NCBI GenBank assembly: GCA_963575745.1
Contig: CAUYUJ010012213.1
Coordinates: forward strand, 260,683-321,271
From: Prorocentrum cordatum
Lineage: Eukaryota; Sar; Dinophyceae; Prorocentrales; Prorocentraceae
DNA: 60,589 nt
Direction of reading: 5' to 3'
How positions within the stretch are numbered: the first letter of the stretch is position 1; the number at the start of each line of letters is the position of its first letter. The translations under genes and the position numbers were made by a program. The notes beneath the pieces are model-generated. The model saw only the letters and a program-made list of their open reading frames with translations. It did not search any database and was not told the origin of the DNA. This document shows, in pieces, positions 43,475 through 52,599 of this stretch.

Positions 43475-43864
43475 TATAGAGGAAGGGGCGCGCGCTTCTG
43501 GGCGAGAGGGAAACGACCGAGAGTAGACAAGGCGCGCGCTTCTGGGCGAGGCTCGCGAGGGGGCGACCCAGCGGCGAGAAGTCAGCGAAAATCGCGCGCC
43601 CCGAGAAATCTCCTCCTCCTCCTCGTCCTCCTCGTCCTCCTCCTCCTCATCATCATCATCGTCCTACCGGATCTGTCCGGAAACGGTGCCGGAGGCCGCT
43701 CTGGGATCCTCTGGGCGCCTCCCCCGGGGCCGGTTTTGTGAGGATGTCTCACGCGAGGGCGCCGGTTTGGGATTCGTCGGCGGATCTGTCCAGAAACGGT
43801 GCCGGAGGCCGCTCTGGGCTCCTCTGGGCACCTCCCCCGGGGCCGGTTTTGTGAGGATGCCCTG
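43475..43864. repeat. Two short tandem duplications (GGCGCGCGCTTCTGGGCGAG; 82-bp unit with 116-bp period)
   Basis: GGCGCGCGCTTCTGGGCGAG occurs at about 43487 and 43531. A unit GGATCTGTCC(G/A)GAAACGG to GGTTTTGTGAGGATG occurs at 43668-43746 and 43784-43862 with about 95% identity. No gene seen. Confidence 0.85.
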
Positions 43865-43879
43865 AGGTTCGATACCGGT

Positions 43880-44150
43880 AAAAATAGCAGTTGCAGAAAA
43901 TATCTGCAAAAAATACCGGTTGTGAATCATATATGCAAAAAATAGCAGTTATGCGCATTTTTATATCATGTTGAGCATATATGTAAATTCATAAGAGTCC
44001 TAAGCCATATCTGCAAACAATAGCAGTTATAACCCATATCTGCAAAACATAGCAGTTATGGCAAATATCTGTAAAACATAGCAGTTAACAGTCAAAACTG
44101 CAAAAATAGCAGTTATGACAAATATCTTTTTTAAAAATAACAGTATTGAG
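43880..44150. repeat. AT-rich ~24-nt repeats ATATCTGCAAAAMATAGCAGTTAT
   Basis: About eight copies with variable spacing. CATATCTGCAAA and ATAGCAGTTAT are the conserved halves. A related form, with T-runs in place of A-runs, occurs at 60400-60545 at the other end of the gene cluster. The AT content stands out against the GC-rich surroundings. Confidence 0.75.
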
Positions 44151-44227
44151 CCGTATCTGGGCCATCTTGAGCCGTCTTGAAGCAGCCTAGTGGGCCGCAG
44201 GTGAAACCACCCTTAAGCCTGCCCATC

Positions 44228-44285
44228 GAATCCGATGAGTTTCCGATGCACTACCAATGAGTTTCCGATGGTTTCCGATGCGTTT
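44228..44285 (+). repeat. GAGTTTCCGATG minisatellite, short copy
   Basis: Units CGATGAGTTTCCGATG, ATGAGTTTCCGATG and GTTTCCGATGCG. First of seven loci of this family, in + orientation, about 550 bp upstream of the gene at 44836. Confidence 0.75.
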
Positions 44286-44835
44286 GCACTGCGTACGTAT
44301 CAAATAATGCCCGATCACGTGGTACGCGTTGAACATTGCCACGAGGCCGTCGGGTACACCGCTGCCCGTAGGCGGCGCGGGTTAAGACAATTAGGGACGC
44401 GGCTCGTTAAATAAACGGGCGCCGCGCTTAACATGAAAAAGTAAGTGAAACAGTGCGCGGGGCGAGAGCGTCATTTTGAAAGTACCCGCCCTCCATCCGT
44501 GTAGTTGTTCACTGCCCCAGATGCCCCGAACCCTACTGAGGAGGAGGACGGGTGAGGAGGAAATGGCGGAGGAGGAGGAGGACGGGGGCGGACGGCGCGG
44601 AGGCGCCTCGCGCGATCAAGGTTGAACGCGCTACGGGGGCCCATCTCGGGCCCCAGTGCTCGCGGGCGCGGGGCCGCGGCGCGAAATCTTGATGTTCGGG
44701 GACGAACGCCCCACGCGGTGTCGGAAACCATCGTCCGACGACGACGACGACGACGACGGCGCCTCGCGAGGCGTCGTCGTCGTCGTCGGCGTTCTGGCTC
44801 GATCGATCGCGATCGGCGTTCTGGCTCGATCGAGC

Positions 44836-45124
44836 ATGTTGGGCTATTTCGAGGCCACTAGGAAGGTCAACCTTCCTCCGCGCGCCCAGTTGGCGCGCTT
44901 CCGCGGGGCGCGCGCGATGGCGCCCTTCGAGGTTGCCACGCCGCCCGCGACCCCGCGTGCGGGGAAGTCGGCGGAGCCGCCGACGCCCCCGACGACGGCG
45001 GCGGCGTCGGCGGTGGAGAGCGCGGCCAGCTCGGCTGCGCCCACGCCGCAGCCAGAGACGGCGCAGGAGACGGCCTCGCCGCCGCCAGAGACGGCGCAGG
45101 AGACGGCCACGGAGGCCATCTCTA

Positions 45125-45171
<47 letters not shown>

Positions 45172-45259
45172 GCGGCGTCCTCCCCCGTCGTTCCGGCACC
45201 GATGGCGACAACGATGACGACGACTACGACGACCACCCATGGGTGGTCGTCGTAGTCGT

Positions 45260-45348
<89 letters not shown>

Positions 45349-45511
45349 GGCTGCCGACGACGACGCGGCGCTGGTGCCCGCGAACGAGACGCTCGAGCAG
45401 GCGTTGGCTGGTGTCGTGGACCGCCGCCGCCCCGCGCGGAGGGGGGGCTCAGGGGTGGGGGGCTCGCCGACCCCCCCCGTCGTCGACTATCTTCCGATTG
45501 GGACCCGATGA
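44836..45511 (+). CDS. Two-exon gene, Ala/Pro/Thr/Glu-rich protein (146 aa), unknown function
   Basis: The ATG at 44836 begins MLGYFEATRKVNLPP. Exon 1 (44836-45114) continues with a Pro/Thr/Ala region containing repeated QPETAQETASPPPETAQETA. Exon 2 (45350-45511) reads AADDDAALVPANETLEQALA then GVVDRRRPARRGG. The join GAG|GC...CAG|GC keeps the frame (ATE|AADDD). The intron (235 nt, GC-AG) carries a 44-bp perfect palindrome shared with the gene at 50.4 kb. Two tandem GGCGTTCTGGCTCGATCG strings just before the ATG (44788-44833) faintly resemble leader relics. The stop lies at the edge of the downstream GAGTTTCCGATG array. Confidence 0.55.
45115..45349 (+). mobile_element. Palindrome-centred intron, copy 1
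   Basis: A perfect 44-bp palindrome spans 45218-45261 (left half CGACGACTACGACGACCACCCA to the centre at 45239/45240). It is preceded by GACAACGATGACGA and followed by TCG then CCG triplets, exactly as in the intron at 50439-50563. About 80 bp are nearly identical between the two, far more than shared triplet repeats would explain. Confidence 0.75.
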
Positions 45512-45765
45512 GTCTCCGACGAGTTTCCGATGAGGTTTCGATGAGTTTCCGAAGAGTTCACGATGAGTTCCCGATGGGTTTCGATGAGTTTCCGATTAGT
45601 TTACGATGAGTTTCGATGAGTTTCCGAAGAGTTTCCGAAGAGTTCCCGATGAGTTTCCGATGAGTTCCCGATGGGTTTCGATGAGTTTCCGATGAGTTTC
45701 CGATGAGTTTCGATGAGTTTCCGAAGATCGATCCGATGAGTTCCCGATGAGCTCCCGATGAGCCC
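45485..45765 (+). repeat. GAGTTTCCGATG minisatellite, main array
   Basis: About 24 imperfect units of 9-12 bp (GATGAGTTTCC, GATGAGTTCCC, GATGAGTTTC). + orientation. It ends about 85 bp before the relict leader of the next gene. Confidence 0.9.
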
Positions 45766-45849
45766 CGATGGGGCCCTGGACGGGGCCCTGGATGCATTCC
45801 TGGAGGGAGTTTCGGTGAGTTTTGAATCCGCAGCGCCCCGATCTATGTG

Positions 45850-45874
45850 TCCGTAAACGTTTTGGCTCCACAAG
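45850..45874 (+). other. Relict spliced leader, decayed
   Basis: TCCGTAAACGTTTTGGCTC then CACAAG matches the DinoSL at 19 of 22 positions with a 3-nt insertion before the final AAG. It is 68 nt upstream of the ATG at 45943. Confidence 0.75.
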
Positions 45875-45942
45875 TTCAGTGGGCACCAGCTGCCAGATGC
45901 CATGCCCGACGCTCGGCCCTATCCGACGCTCGGCTCTACCGT

Positions 45943-47556
45943 ATGGCTGATGATGGCGCCAGCGACGGGTCCGAGTCGACCCGCGCCGTGTGCGCGGACG
46001 TGGAGTTGCTGACCACGGTGCTGCGCCCTGTCATGACGAAACCAGATTTCGTGGTGTACAAGAGCGACCACTCCTCCTTCCCTGTGTCCAGCGACCAGGC
46101 GCCCTTAAGTGCCGACGCCGCGGTGCTCGTCGCGCAGTCGATCAGGCAGCAGGCAGCGCCGAACTTGAGCGTCGGCAAGGTCGCGTGCGAGAGCGCGATC
46201 GAGTTCTTGGTCACCGAGAAGGCGAAGACAGGAAAGCCGCCCTGGAGTTTGTTCGAGGGCGATTCCAAGAAGCGCTACGTGAGGGACATGACGGCTAGGG
46301 TGCGCACGCTGTGCATGCACGTGGGGTCCTTCTACCGCCGCAAGCTCGGCCCCCCTCAGTGGTACAAGGCCGTCATCGCGGAGCAGGGCTACACCGACGG
46401 CATCAACCTGAACGAGGATCAGGACGAGGAGGAGGACGACGCGGACGAGGAGGACAGCGCGCCCGTCAGGCGAAGGCCGTCAATGCGAGGAGGTTCAGCG
46501 GCAGGGGGCGAGGACGAGCCCGAGGGCACGGGGGCCGCGAAGAAGAGGCCCGCCGCGGCCAAGCCTGCAGGTGACAGCGCAGGTTCCGAGGTGCAGTACG
46601 TCTACAAATTCGACGAGAACAAGAACTCGGCAGTGCGCATCCAACCGAGCACGCGGCGGGTGGAGCTTTGCGACAGCTCGCGGTCATCCGACCAGGGCGG
46701 ATTCATGGTTGCCACGTGGGCCGATGGGAAGGAGTGGCGCTACCCAGAGGCGCTGCATCAGCAGAAGGAGAAGCCGAAGAGCGCCAAGAGTGGGCTTTCT
46801 TCTAAATACTTACCTGACGGCTCAAAGGTCTACGTCGAGCTGAAGAGAGATCGGGGCCCGAACCACAAGCTCATCCTCATCATGCGCAGGCTCAAGGACG
46901 GCGCCAAGGAGCAGCAGACGCAGGCGACCACCAGGCACTTCGACAACGAGGAGCATGGCGTCAAGGTGATGACCGAGCGGATCTTAGATATGTTCGTCCG
47001 CGACCCGAAAACTACGAAGCAGCAGGCGATGGCGGCGAAGATGGACCTCCTCAAGGAGATCGAGAAGACTGTCGAAGCGATCTGCCAGAAGGAGGCCGAG
47101 AAGTTGGCCAAGCAGGAGGCCGATGCGGCGGCGGCGCCCAAGCGGGGCGCTGCAGCTCGCAAGAGGCCCGCCGCCGCTAAGCCCGCCAACGAGGAGGCGG
47201 CGGCCTCCGACGCCGAGGCGGCGTCGGGCAACGACATGGGCGAGAACGCCGAGGCGGCTTCGGACGGGGAGGTCTACACGGCAGAAGAGGGGGAGGCAGA
47301 CGCTGCTGCAGGAGGCGCGCCGTCCACTCCCGAGCAGAAGGGCAAGGGCAAGAAGCGCGCCGCACCAGGCAAGATCTCGACTTCGAAGGTCCCCATCCAG
47401 CGCATCGGCATCGAGAAGGGCATCACGGGCGCCAAGGCTTCCAAGTCCGCGCAGGGCACCTCCCCGCAGACGGCCATCAAGGGGCCGACGGGCACGCTCA
47501 TGGGGGACGCGCGCAAGCAGTTGGCGGAGGATGGCTCGCCGGACGGTGCCGAGTAG
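45943..47556 (+). CDS. Intronless Ala/Lys/Glu-rich protein (537 aa), unknown function
   Basis: The ATG at 45943 (MADDGASDGSESTR) is the first in frame after a suitable leader distance; the frame also opens upstream. An N-terminal part (about residues 20-150) looks globular: VVYKSDHSSFPVSSDQAP, SAIEFLVTEKAKTGKPPWSL, MHVGSFYRRKLGPPQWYKAV. Acidic and KKRPAAAKPA segments follow, then a second folded-looking part (VQYVYKFDENKNSAVRIQPS, GGFMVATWADGKEWRYPEAL), a Lys/Glu coiled-coil-like region and a second RKRPAAAKPA linker. KRPAAA motifs recur in many dinoflagellate proteins and in the gene at 55605. Lysine-rich linkers suggest nuclear or nucleic-acid contact, but this is inference. Confidence 0.85.
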   Translation: MADDGASDGSESTRAVCADVELLTTVLRPVMTKPDFVVYKSDHSSFPVSSDQAPLSADAAVLVAQSIRQQAAPNLSVGKVACESAIEFLVTEKAKTGKPPWSLFEGDSKKRYVRDMTARVRTLCMHVGSFYRRKLGPPQWYKAVIAEQGYTDGINLNEDQDEEEDDADEEDSAPVRRRPSMRGGSAAGGEDEPEGTGAAKKRPAAAKPAGDSAGSEVQYVYKFDENKNSAVRIQPSTRRVELCDSSRSSDQGGFMVATWADGKEWRYPEALHQQKEKPKSAKSGLSSKYLPDGSKVYVELKRDRGPNHKLILIMRRLKDGAKEQQTQATTRHFDNEEHGVKVMTERILDMFVRDPKTTKQQAMAAKMDLLKEIEKTVEAICQKEAEKLAKQEADAAAAPKRGAAARKRPAAAKPANEEAAASDAEAASGNDMGENAEAASDGEVYTAEEGEADAAAGGAPSTPEQKGKGKKRAAPGKISTSKVPIQRIGIEKGITGAKASKSAQGTSPQTAIKGPTGTLMGDARKQLAEDGSPDGAE

Positions 47557-47724
47557 ACTGACGGGCTCCGACTTCAGAGAGCCACGATCGGAAAACATGT
47601 AGCCCACTCCGCCCTGGCCTCTCGGACCCCCGCCCTCCGCGGCGATCCGACTCCCTCGACTCAGCGATTGCGGGGGTCGCGAGGATAACTCAGCGCGTGG
47701 CGCGACGTGGCAGTGGAGATAACC

Positions 47725-47825
47725 GCGACGAGTTTCCGAGGTCGCGAGGATCACGTTGCGCATGGCACGGCGTGGAAGCGGAGATAATCGCGATGAGTTC
47801 CCGATGAGTTTCGATGAGTTTTCCC
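47725..47825 (+). repeat. GAGTTTCCGATG minisatellite, degenerate copy, with a ~65-bp duplicated flank
   Basis: CGACGAGTTTCCGAGG at about 47727 and GATGAGTTCCCGATGAGTTT near 47790, + orientation. GAGATAA(C/T)CGCGA(C/T)GAGTT occurs at about 47715 and 47778 with GTCGCGAGGAT(A/C)AC before each, showing a tandem duplication. Confidence 0.65.
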
Positions 47826-47845
47826 CTCGGCTCCGATGCGTTTAT

Positions 47846-47847
47846 CG

Positions 47848-47897
<50 letters not shown>
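47846..47897. repeat. (TA)n(TG)n microsatellite
   Basis: About 25 bp of TA followed by 25 bp of TG. Confidence 0.95.
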
Positions 47898-48186
47898 CGG
47901 CGAGCCCCCCACCCCGCCGCCTGATATGGGAAACTTCATTGTCGTCGTCGTCACGTCGTTGTTTATTGTTATTCTTGTTATCGCGTCAACATCTGACATC
48001 CTACCCCTCCCTCCCATCCCTTCCCATTGCGCTACTTAATTGTCCTCTCACCGAATCGGGTGTCGCATCTGACCCTCATGCATAGCAGGAAGAGGAGGAA
48101 GGATGCCTAGGGCGTTGCCCACGGCGGGTTCTCCTGGAGGCCTGGCACCTCGGGCTGCACTCGGCGGGCGGGTTCACCTGCGGGCC

Positions 48187-49006
48187 TCAGTCCTCGTGCG
48201 GGTTGCCCCCGGCGGGCGGGTTCTCCTGCGGGCCTGGCACCTCGTGCGAGTTGTTGGGGTCTGTCGCCTCAAGCGGGTCCTCTGGGGTGTGGGGCGACAA
48301 GAGCGGGTCCTCTGGCGTCGGTGGGATCGTGGTGTAAGTGGGTGACGTCATCACGCCACTGGCCCAGCGCCTCAACGGCCTCGCGGGGCTCTCGTCTTGC
48401 TCCTGGAGCGCCGAAGCCTGCGAGCGCGGGCTGCTCGTGTCGGGGTCGAAGCTGCCGCCGCTCTTGCTCTTGCCCTTGCCCGTCAAGCTGTCGCCGCTCT
48501 TGCCCTTGCCCGTCGAGCTGTCGCCGCTCTTGCCCTTGCTCTTGTTCTTGCCCTTGTACGTGAGCAGATCTGCCGCCACCGCGTCGGCTTCTGTGATGTC
48601 GTCGGTGTAGCGCTTGTCGTGCAGCCACGATGGGAGACGGCTCAAGAGGCTAATCTCGTTCTGTGACAAGATGCTGAGCTTGTCCTTGCCCTTCTGCTCG
48701 TCGCTGTTGCCCTTGCCCTTCTGCTTGCCCTGCTGCGTGTCGTCGTCGCCCTTCTGGCCGTCTGTCACGAACTGGCAGGGCTGTCCGAGCTTGATCGGGC
48801 AGCTTTCACTTGGCCTCCCAGGGGCGCCCTGGTAGACTCCGCAAATCAAGCCTGCGAGTGCCGACCGAGCTTGATGCCGACCGTGATGCCGACCGTGGGC
48901 AGTGGCCTTCGTTGGGGCCGTCGCCGTCGCCTTCGTTGGGCCCGTCGCCCGTCTGGCTCTTGAGCACTCTGCGGTATTTGAGCGCGTGCGGGGTCCAGGG
49001 CTCCAT
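48187..49006 (-). CDS. Minus-strand Gly/Lys-rich frame, probably frameshifted, unknown function
   Basis: The ATG at 49006 opens MEPWTPHALKYRRVLKSQ then GDGPNEGDGDGPNEGH; this frame is lost near 48860-48900, where a 12-bp duplication (TGATGCCGACCG) occurs. A second frame then reads LICGVYQGAPGRPSESCPIK, KLSILSQNEISLLSRLPSWL and KRYTDDITEADAVAADLLTY. Repeated KGKSGDS(S/L)TG units and an acidic/Pro C-terminus ending NPHED at 48187 follow. A relict leader lies 27 nt upstream on the same strand, so the whole is probably one retroposed gene carrying at least one frameshift. Confidence 0.55.
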
Positions 49007-49032
49007 ATCAGGCGCGTGTGGGGCCCGGGGAT

Positions 49033-49055
49033 CTAGCAGCCGAAATAGATACGGA
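49033..49055 (-). other. Relict spliced leader on the minus strand
   Basis: Read on the + strand, CTAGCAGCCGAAATAGATACGGA aligns with the reverse complement of the DinoSL at 18 of 22 positions with one inserted base. It ends 27 nt before the minus-strand ATG at 49006. Confidence 0.6.
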
Positions 49056-49194
49056 CGGCAGGCTTCGCACCGAGGCGAGAGCGCCCCATCGGAACGGCCG
49101 AAGACGGTCCGAGTGGCCTCCAGCGGTCGCTCGGGACGATGCGGGCGCCCTCAGACTTGCCTCCAGCGAGGCGCGGCAGTGGGGGTGGGGGGGG

Positions 49195-49495
49195 CACCGA
49201 GACATCCTCGATCCTCGATTCTGTTTTTCGGTTGTTGCCTTTCGGGGCCTCCTGGACCCCCTCGCGCCTACGGCTGGATCCGCCTCGCAATTCAAATCGA
49301 AGCGCCCTCCTGGGAAACAACTCGAGCCTCGATCCTCCATCATCGACTCTCGAGTTGGACGGCCGTTTCGGGCCTCGAGGGGCCTCCTCGTGCCTGCGGC
49401 TGGGTCCGCTTCGAAATTGAAATCGACGCGCGCCTCGGGTAAAAAACACCTCGGGTCTCGATCCTCGATCCTCGACTCTCGAGTGTTTCTGTCGT
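49195..49495. repeat. ~140-bp tandem repeat, about two copies
   Basis: GGGGCCTCCT, GCCTACGGCTGGATCCGC or GCCTGCGGCTGGGTCCGC, AATTCAAATCGA or AATTGAAATCGA, and CTCGATCCTC...CGACTCTCGAGT recur with a period of about 140 bp. Confidence 0.75.
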
Positions 49496-49547
49496 GTTGG
49501 TAGTATTGATGGAGGGGGGGGGGGGGACATCCCCCTCGCCGATACAG

Positions 49548-50515
49548 GACGGCCTGCACGTCGAGGACTTGCCCGACCGCCAGGACAGCTGGTCAGAGCG
49601 CTGGGCCCGCAGCAAGGACGGTGCAGTCGAAAGCTGCCGTGGGAGGGGGTGAGGTGGCGAGGAAGGAGGTGAGGGTTAGGAGGTTGATGAAGGGGGAGGG
49701 AATGAGGGGTGAGGAGGAGATGTGGAGGGCTGAGACCGCCCCTTCCTCCCGCCCGATACTCGGGTGGGGGGTTCGGACATGGGTGCGTGGGAGGAGTCGT
49801 GGCGACGGTGGTTTTCGCCGTCGGCAGGACACCCCGCGTGCGGATGAGGGCGCTGATGCACCGCCTGAATCATCGTCGGCGGCAGCGGCATCGTCGGCAG
49901 GACCTGCGCTGGACGGCGTGGCGAGCATCGGCCTGCAGCAGGCGAACCTCGGGGCCATCGGCCTGGCCCAGGCCGACACCGCCGCGCTGGGCATCACGCA
50001 GATCGACGGGGCGGCGATCGGGCTGGAGCAGGCGAACCTCAAGGGCCTCGGCATCAGCCAGCTGGGCGACACCGCCGCTGGGCCGAGCGGGGCGTCGCTA
50101 GGCATCTCGCTGCCTGAGAACCCGTCCGAGGGCTCAGGCGGGCTGCAGCTCGGCTTCCTGGCGAAGAGGCTCAACGAGTTGGCGAAGGGCTGCGGGGCGC
50201 CGCCCGCGACCAGGGCGCAGGAAAGCCCCGACGACGAGCAGACCGATCAGGTGATCGAGGAGGCGTGGAGGACGAGGATCGCGAAGTCGAGGGCGGCGAT
50301 TGCCAGCAAGTACGACCGCTTCAAGAAGGGCAGCGCAGAGGAGCAGGCGAAGTACAAGAATGCGCAGGGCCACATCGGCAAGGAGAACTGCATCCTCGAG
50401 TGGGTCGACAAGCAGTGGAACGCCTACCAAGAGCGCAGGTTGGGAGCGACGACGACGACGACAACGATGACGACGACTACGACGACCACCCATGGGTGGT
50501 CGTCGTAGTCGTCGT

Positions 50516-50559
<44 letters not shown>

Positions 50560-51564
50560 ACAGGTCTAAGAGGAAGACCAACACGGAGGCCCACCTGGAG
50601 TGGGGGGCCCACGAGCCGTTCGAGGTCATCGCAGGCAAGGAGTCGGGGGTCGGCATCACAGAGACGGGGGCGATGGCGGCACTGAACACAGTCTTGGCGT
50701 GCCAGAAGCTGGGGTACCCCTGGGTGCAGTGGAACAGCTTCACCAAGCGCGCCGAGTACCTCTACTGCAAGTCGGGCTTCAAGAACAAGTTCGAGACGGC
50801 GTGGACGCAGTGCCAGGAGCAGACGGGCGTGCAGGACGACCTGGCGCTCGACTTCCTGAAGGGGGGGGGGGGGGCACGACGCGCTGGGCGGTGGCCAGCC
50901 GAGCCAGGCTCAGACGGGCGCAGCCGCGCAGCAGGAGAGCGAGGCCAAGCAGCAGGCGGCGGACGAGAAGAAAGCCGCCGCCGTTGCCAAGCAGAAGGAG
51001 GCGGAGGCGACGAAAGCAAAGGAGGCGGAGGAGAAGCAAGCAAAGGAGGCGGAGGCGAAGGCTAAGGCAGCGGTCAAGGCCGCTGCAAGGAGCACCAAGC
51101 GGACGAGGGGCGACCGCGGCGGCACGGCGACGCCGCCACCTGAGCCAGCTGGCGACGACGCTCCCCACCCGAAGCAGGCCAAGAAGGACGCGAAGAAGAA
51201 GCTCGACGACTTTCGCACGCTGATTAGCCTGTACGGACAGGAGCTCACGTCTGGCAAGATGATCTTGCGCAACATCGGCACGGTGGCCTCGTGGGAGCCC
51301 TTGGCGGACGAGAGGATGAGCGGGGATCTCCGCAGGGCAGTCGAGGCGCTGGAGAACACGAGCACCATCAACGCGTTCGCGGCGCAGCTGGTGACGCAGA
51401 AGTTCGACGCGGCGAGGACATACGTCGGGGAGGCAGATTTCGACAAGCAGATCGACCAGATCACGTCGATCCTGAAGCCCAAGGTGGATAAGCTCAACGC
51501 AGAGGTGGACGCCTTGAACCAGATGCACGCTCTGGTTGTGAAGAAGGCACAGGGCGGCAGGTAG
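49548..51564 (+). CDS. Multi-exon gene, Ala/Gln-repeat and Lys/Glu coiled-coil protein, unknown function
   Basis: Exon 1 seen (49548-49616) reads DGLHVEDLPDRQDSWSERWA. A 211-nt GA-AG intron leads to exon 2 (49828-50438), DTPRADEGADAPPESSS followed by ~11-residue repeats (SIGLQQANLGAIGLAQADTA). The second intron (50439-50563, GT-AG, AG|G codon split) is palindromic. Exon 3 reads SKRKTNTEAHLEWGAHEPFE, YPWVQWNSFTKRAEYLYCKS and then hits a run of 14 G (50861-50874), after which the frame is one base out. Beyond it comes a Lys/Ala/Glu coiled coil and a C-terminus QMHALVVKKAQGGR ending at 51564. The extra G may be a sequencing or assembly error. The 5' exon is missing. Confidence 0.7.
50439..50563 (+). 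mobile_element. Palindrome-centred intron, copy 2
   Basis: The 125-nt intron consists almost wholly of GAC triplets, a 44-bp perfect palindrome (50471-50514, centre CCCA|TGGG) and TCG then CCG triplets before the CAG acceptor. Splicing gives QERR|SKRKT. The core equals the one at 45218-45261. The transcript would fold into a long hairpin bringing donor and acceptor together. Confidence 0.8.
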
Positions 51565-51678
51565 TCGGAGGCAGCCTTGACGACGGCCTCTTGACGAGGC
51601 CTCTTGACGAGGGTTCGGCTGCAGAGCGGTCGATTCGCCCGCCGACCAGTGCCGCGTAGTTAAGGAGGGGGAAGTTGG

Positions 51679-51960
51679 GAGGAGAGGGGAGGAGGAGGAG
51701 GAGGAGGAGGAGGAGGAGGAGGAGGAGGAGGAGGGGGAGGAGGAGGGAGGAGGAGGAGGAGGAGGAGGAGGAGGAGGAGGAGGAGGAGGAGAGGAGGAGG
51801 GGGAGGAGGAGAGGAGGGAGAGAGGAGGAGGAGAAGGAGGAGAGGGAGAAGGAGGAGGAGGGAGAGGGGGAGGGGGAGGGGGAGTCCCCATTGGGGGAAG
51901 GGGGGGGGGAAGTACGGGGGGGAGGGAAGGGGGGAGGTGGAGGTGAAGGGGACGGCAAAC
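51679..51960. repeat. (GGA)n tract
   Basis: Purine-rich GGA/GAG/GGG triplets downstream of the gene ending at 51564. No gene in 51565-52150. Confidence 0.95.
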
Positions 51961-52154
51961 CAGAAGCTGGCGGCGGGCCCGCGATTCGGGGTACACTGAA
52001 CAGCCTGCTGCGGTGAGACAGCAAGCGCTGTGTAGGGAAAAGCTCGATCGGATGCGAAAATCTCGGATCGGATGCGAAAATTCTGAACTCGAACCCGATC
52101 GGACCGAACAATTCGGGCCCGACCGCGATCGGAGGCGACGAAACCACCGATGAA

Positions 52155-52275
52155 ATACCGGTGAGTTTCCGGTGAGTTTCCGATAAGTTTTGATGAGTTT
52201 CGCTCAAACACTATAAATTCACAGGGATTGTAGCGATGAGTTTCCGATGAGTTTCCGATGAGTTTTGATGAGTTT
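52155..52275 (+). repeat. GAGTTTCCGATG minisatellite
   Basis: Two clusters, GGTGAGTTTCC/GATAAGTTTTGATGAGTTTC at 52160-52201 and GCGATGAGTTTCCGATGAG at 52233-52275, in + orientation, about 260 bp upstream of the relict leader at 52533. Confidence 0.85.
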
Positions 52276-52532
52276 TAAATATTCAGAATTGTGTTGCGCC
52301 ACTCCGATCGCGGTCGGGCACCCCCCGTTTCGGTTCGGAGACGCCTCGGGCGGTCAGTTTCGGTTTCGGGTGCGCTTCGGGTGGATCTGGCACGGGCCCG
52401 AGGGGTCGCTGCGGCACCTCGGCGAGGCGCAGCTGTCCGTGGAGCGCCCGTTTCCGTTTCCAGGGCGTCTTGGGGTCGCTGGTGCGGGCCCGACGGCTAG
52501 TAGTTGCAGCGCCAGGGGGCGGGGTGCAGGGG

Positions 52533-52552
52533 CCCGTAGGGTTCGGCTCGAG
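52533..52552 (+). other. Putative relict spliced leader, strongly decayed
   Basis: CCCGTAGGGTTCGGCTCGAG aligns with the DinoSL at 15 of 22 positions with two bases deleted. It is 47 nt upstream of the ATG at 52600, a spacing like that of the better-preserved relics. Confidence 0.45.
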
Positions 52553-52599
52553 GGCGGGCTCCCAGTTCCCAGGATACACGCGCCAGGTGTCGTAGCACC

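Noticed and set aside
41138-43741. Open frames of 400-550 codons across the TAC tract
   Set aside because: Poly-Tyr, poly-Thr and poly-Leu from a trinucleotide repeat, not genes.
44788-44833. Two tandem leader relics (GGCGTTCTGGCTCGATCG, twice) before the gene at 44836
   Set aside because: Only about 11 of 15 positions match in each and the 5' half is absent, so it is mentioned but not called.
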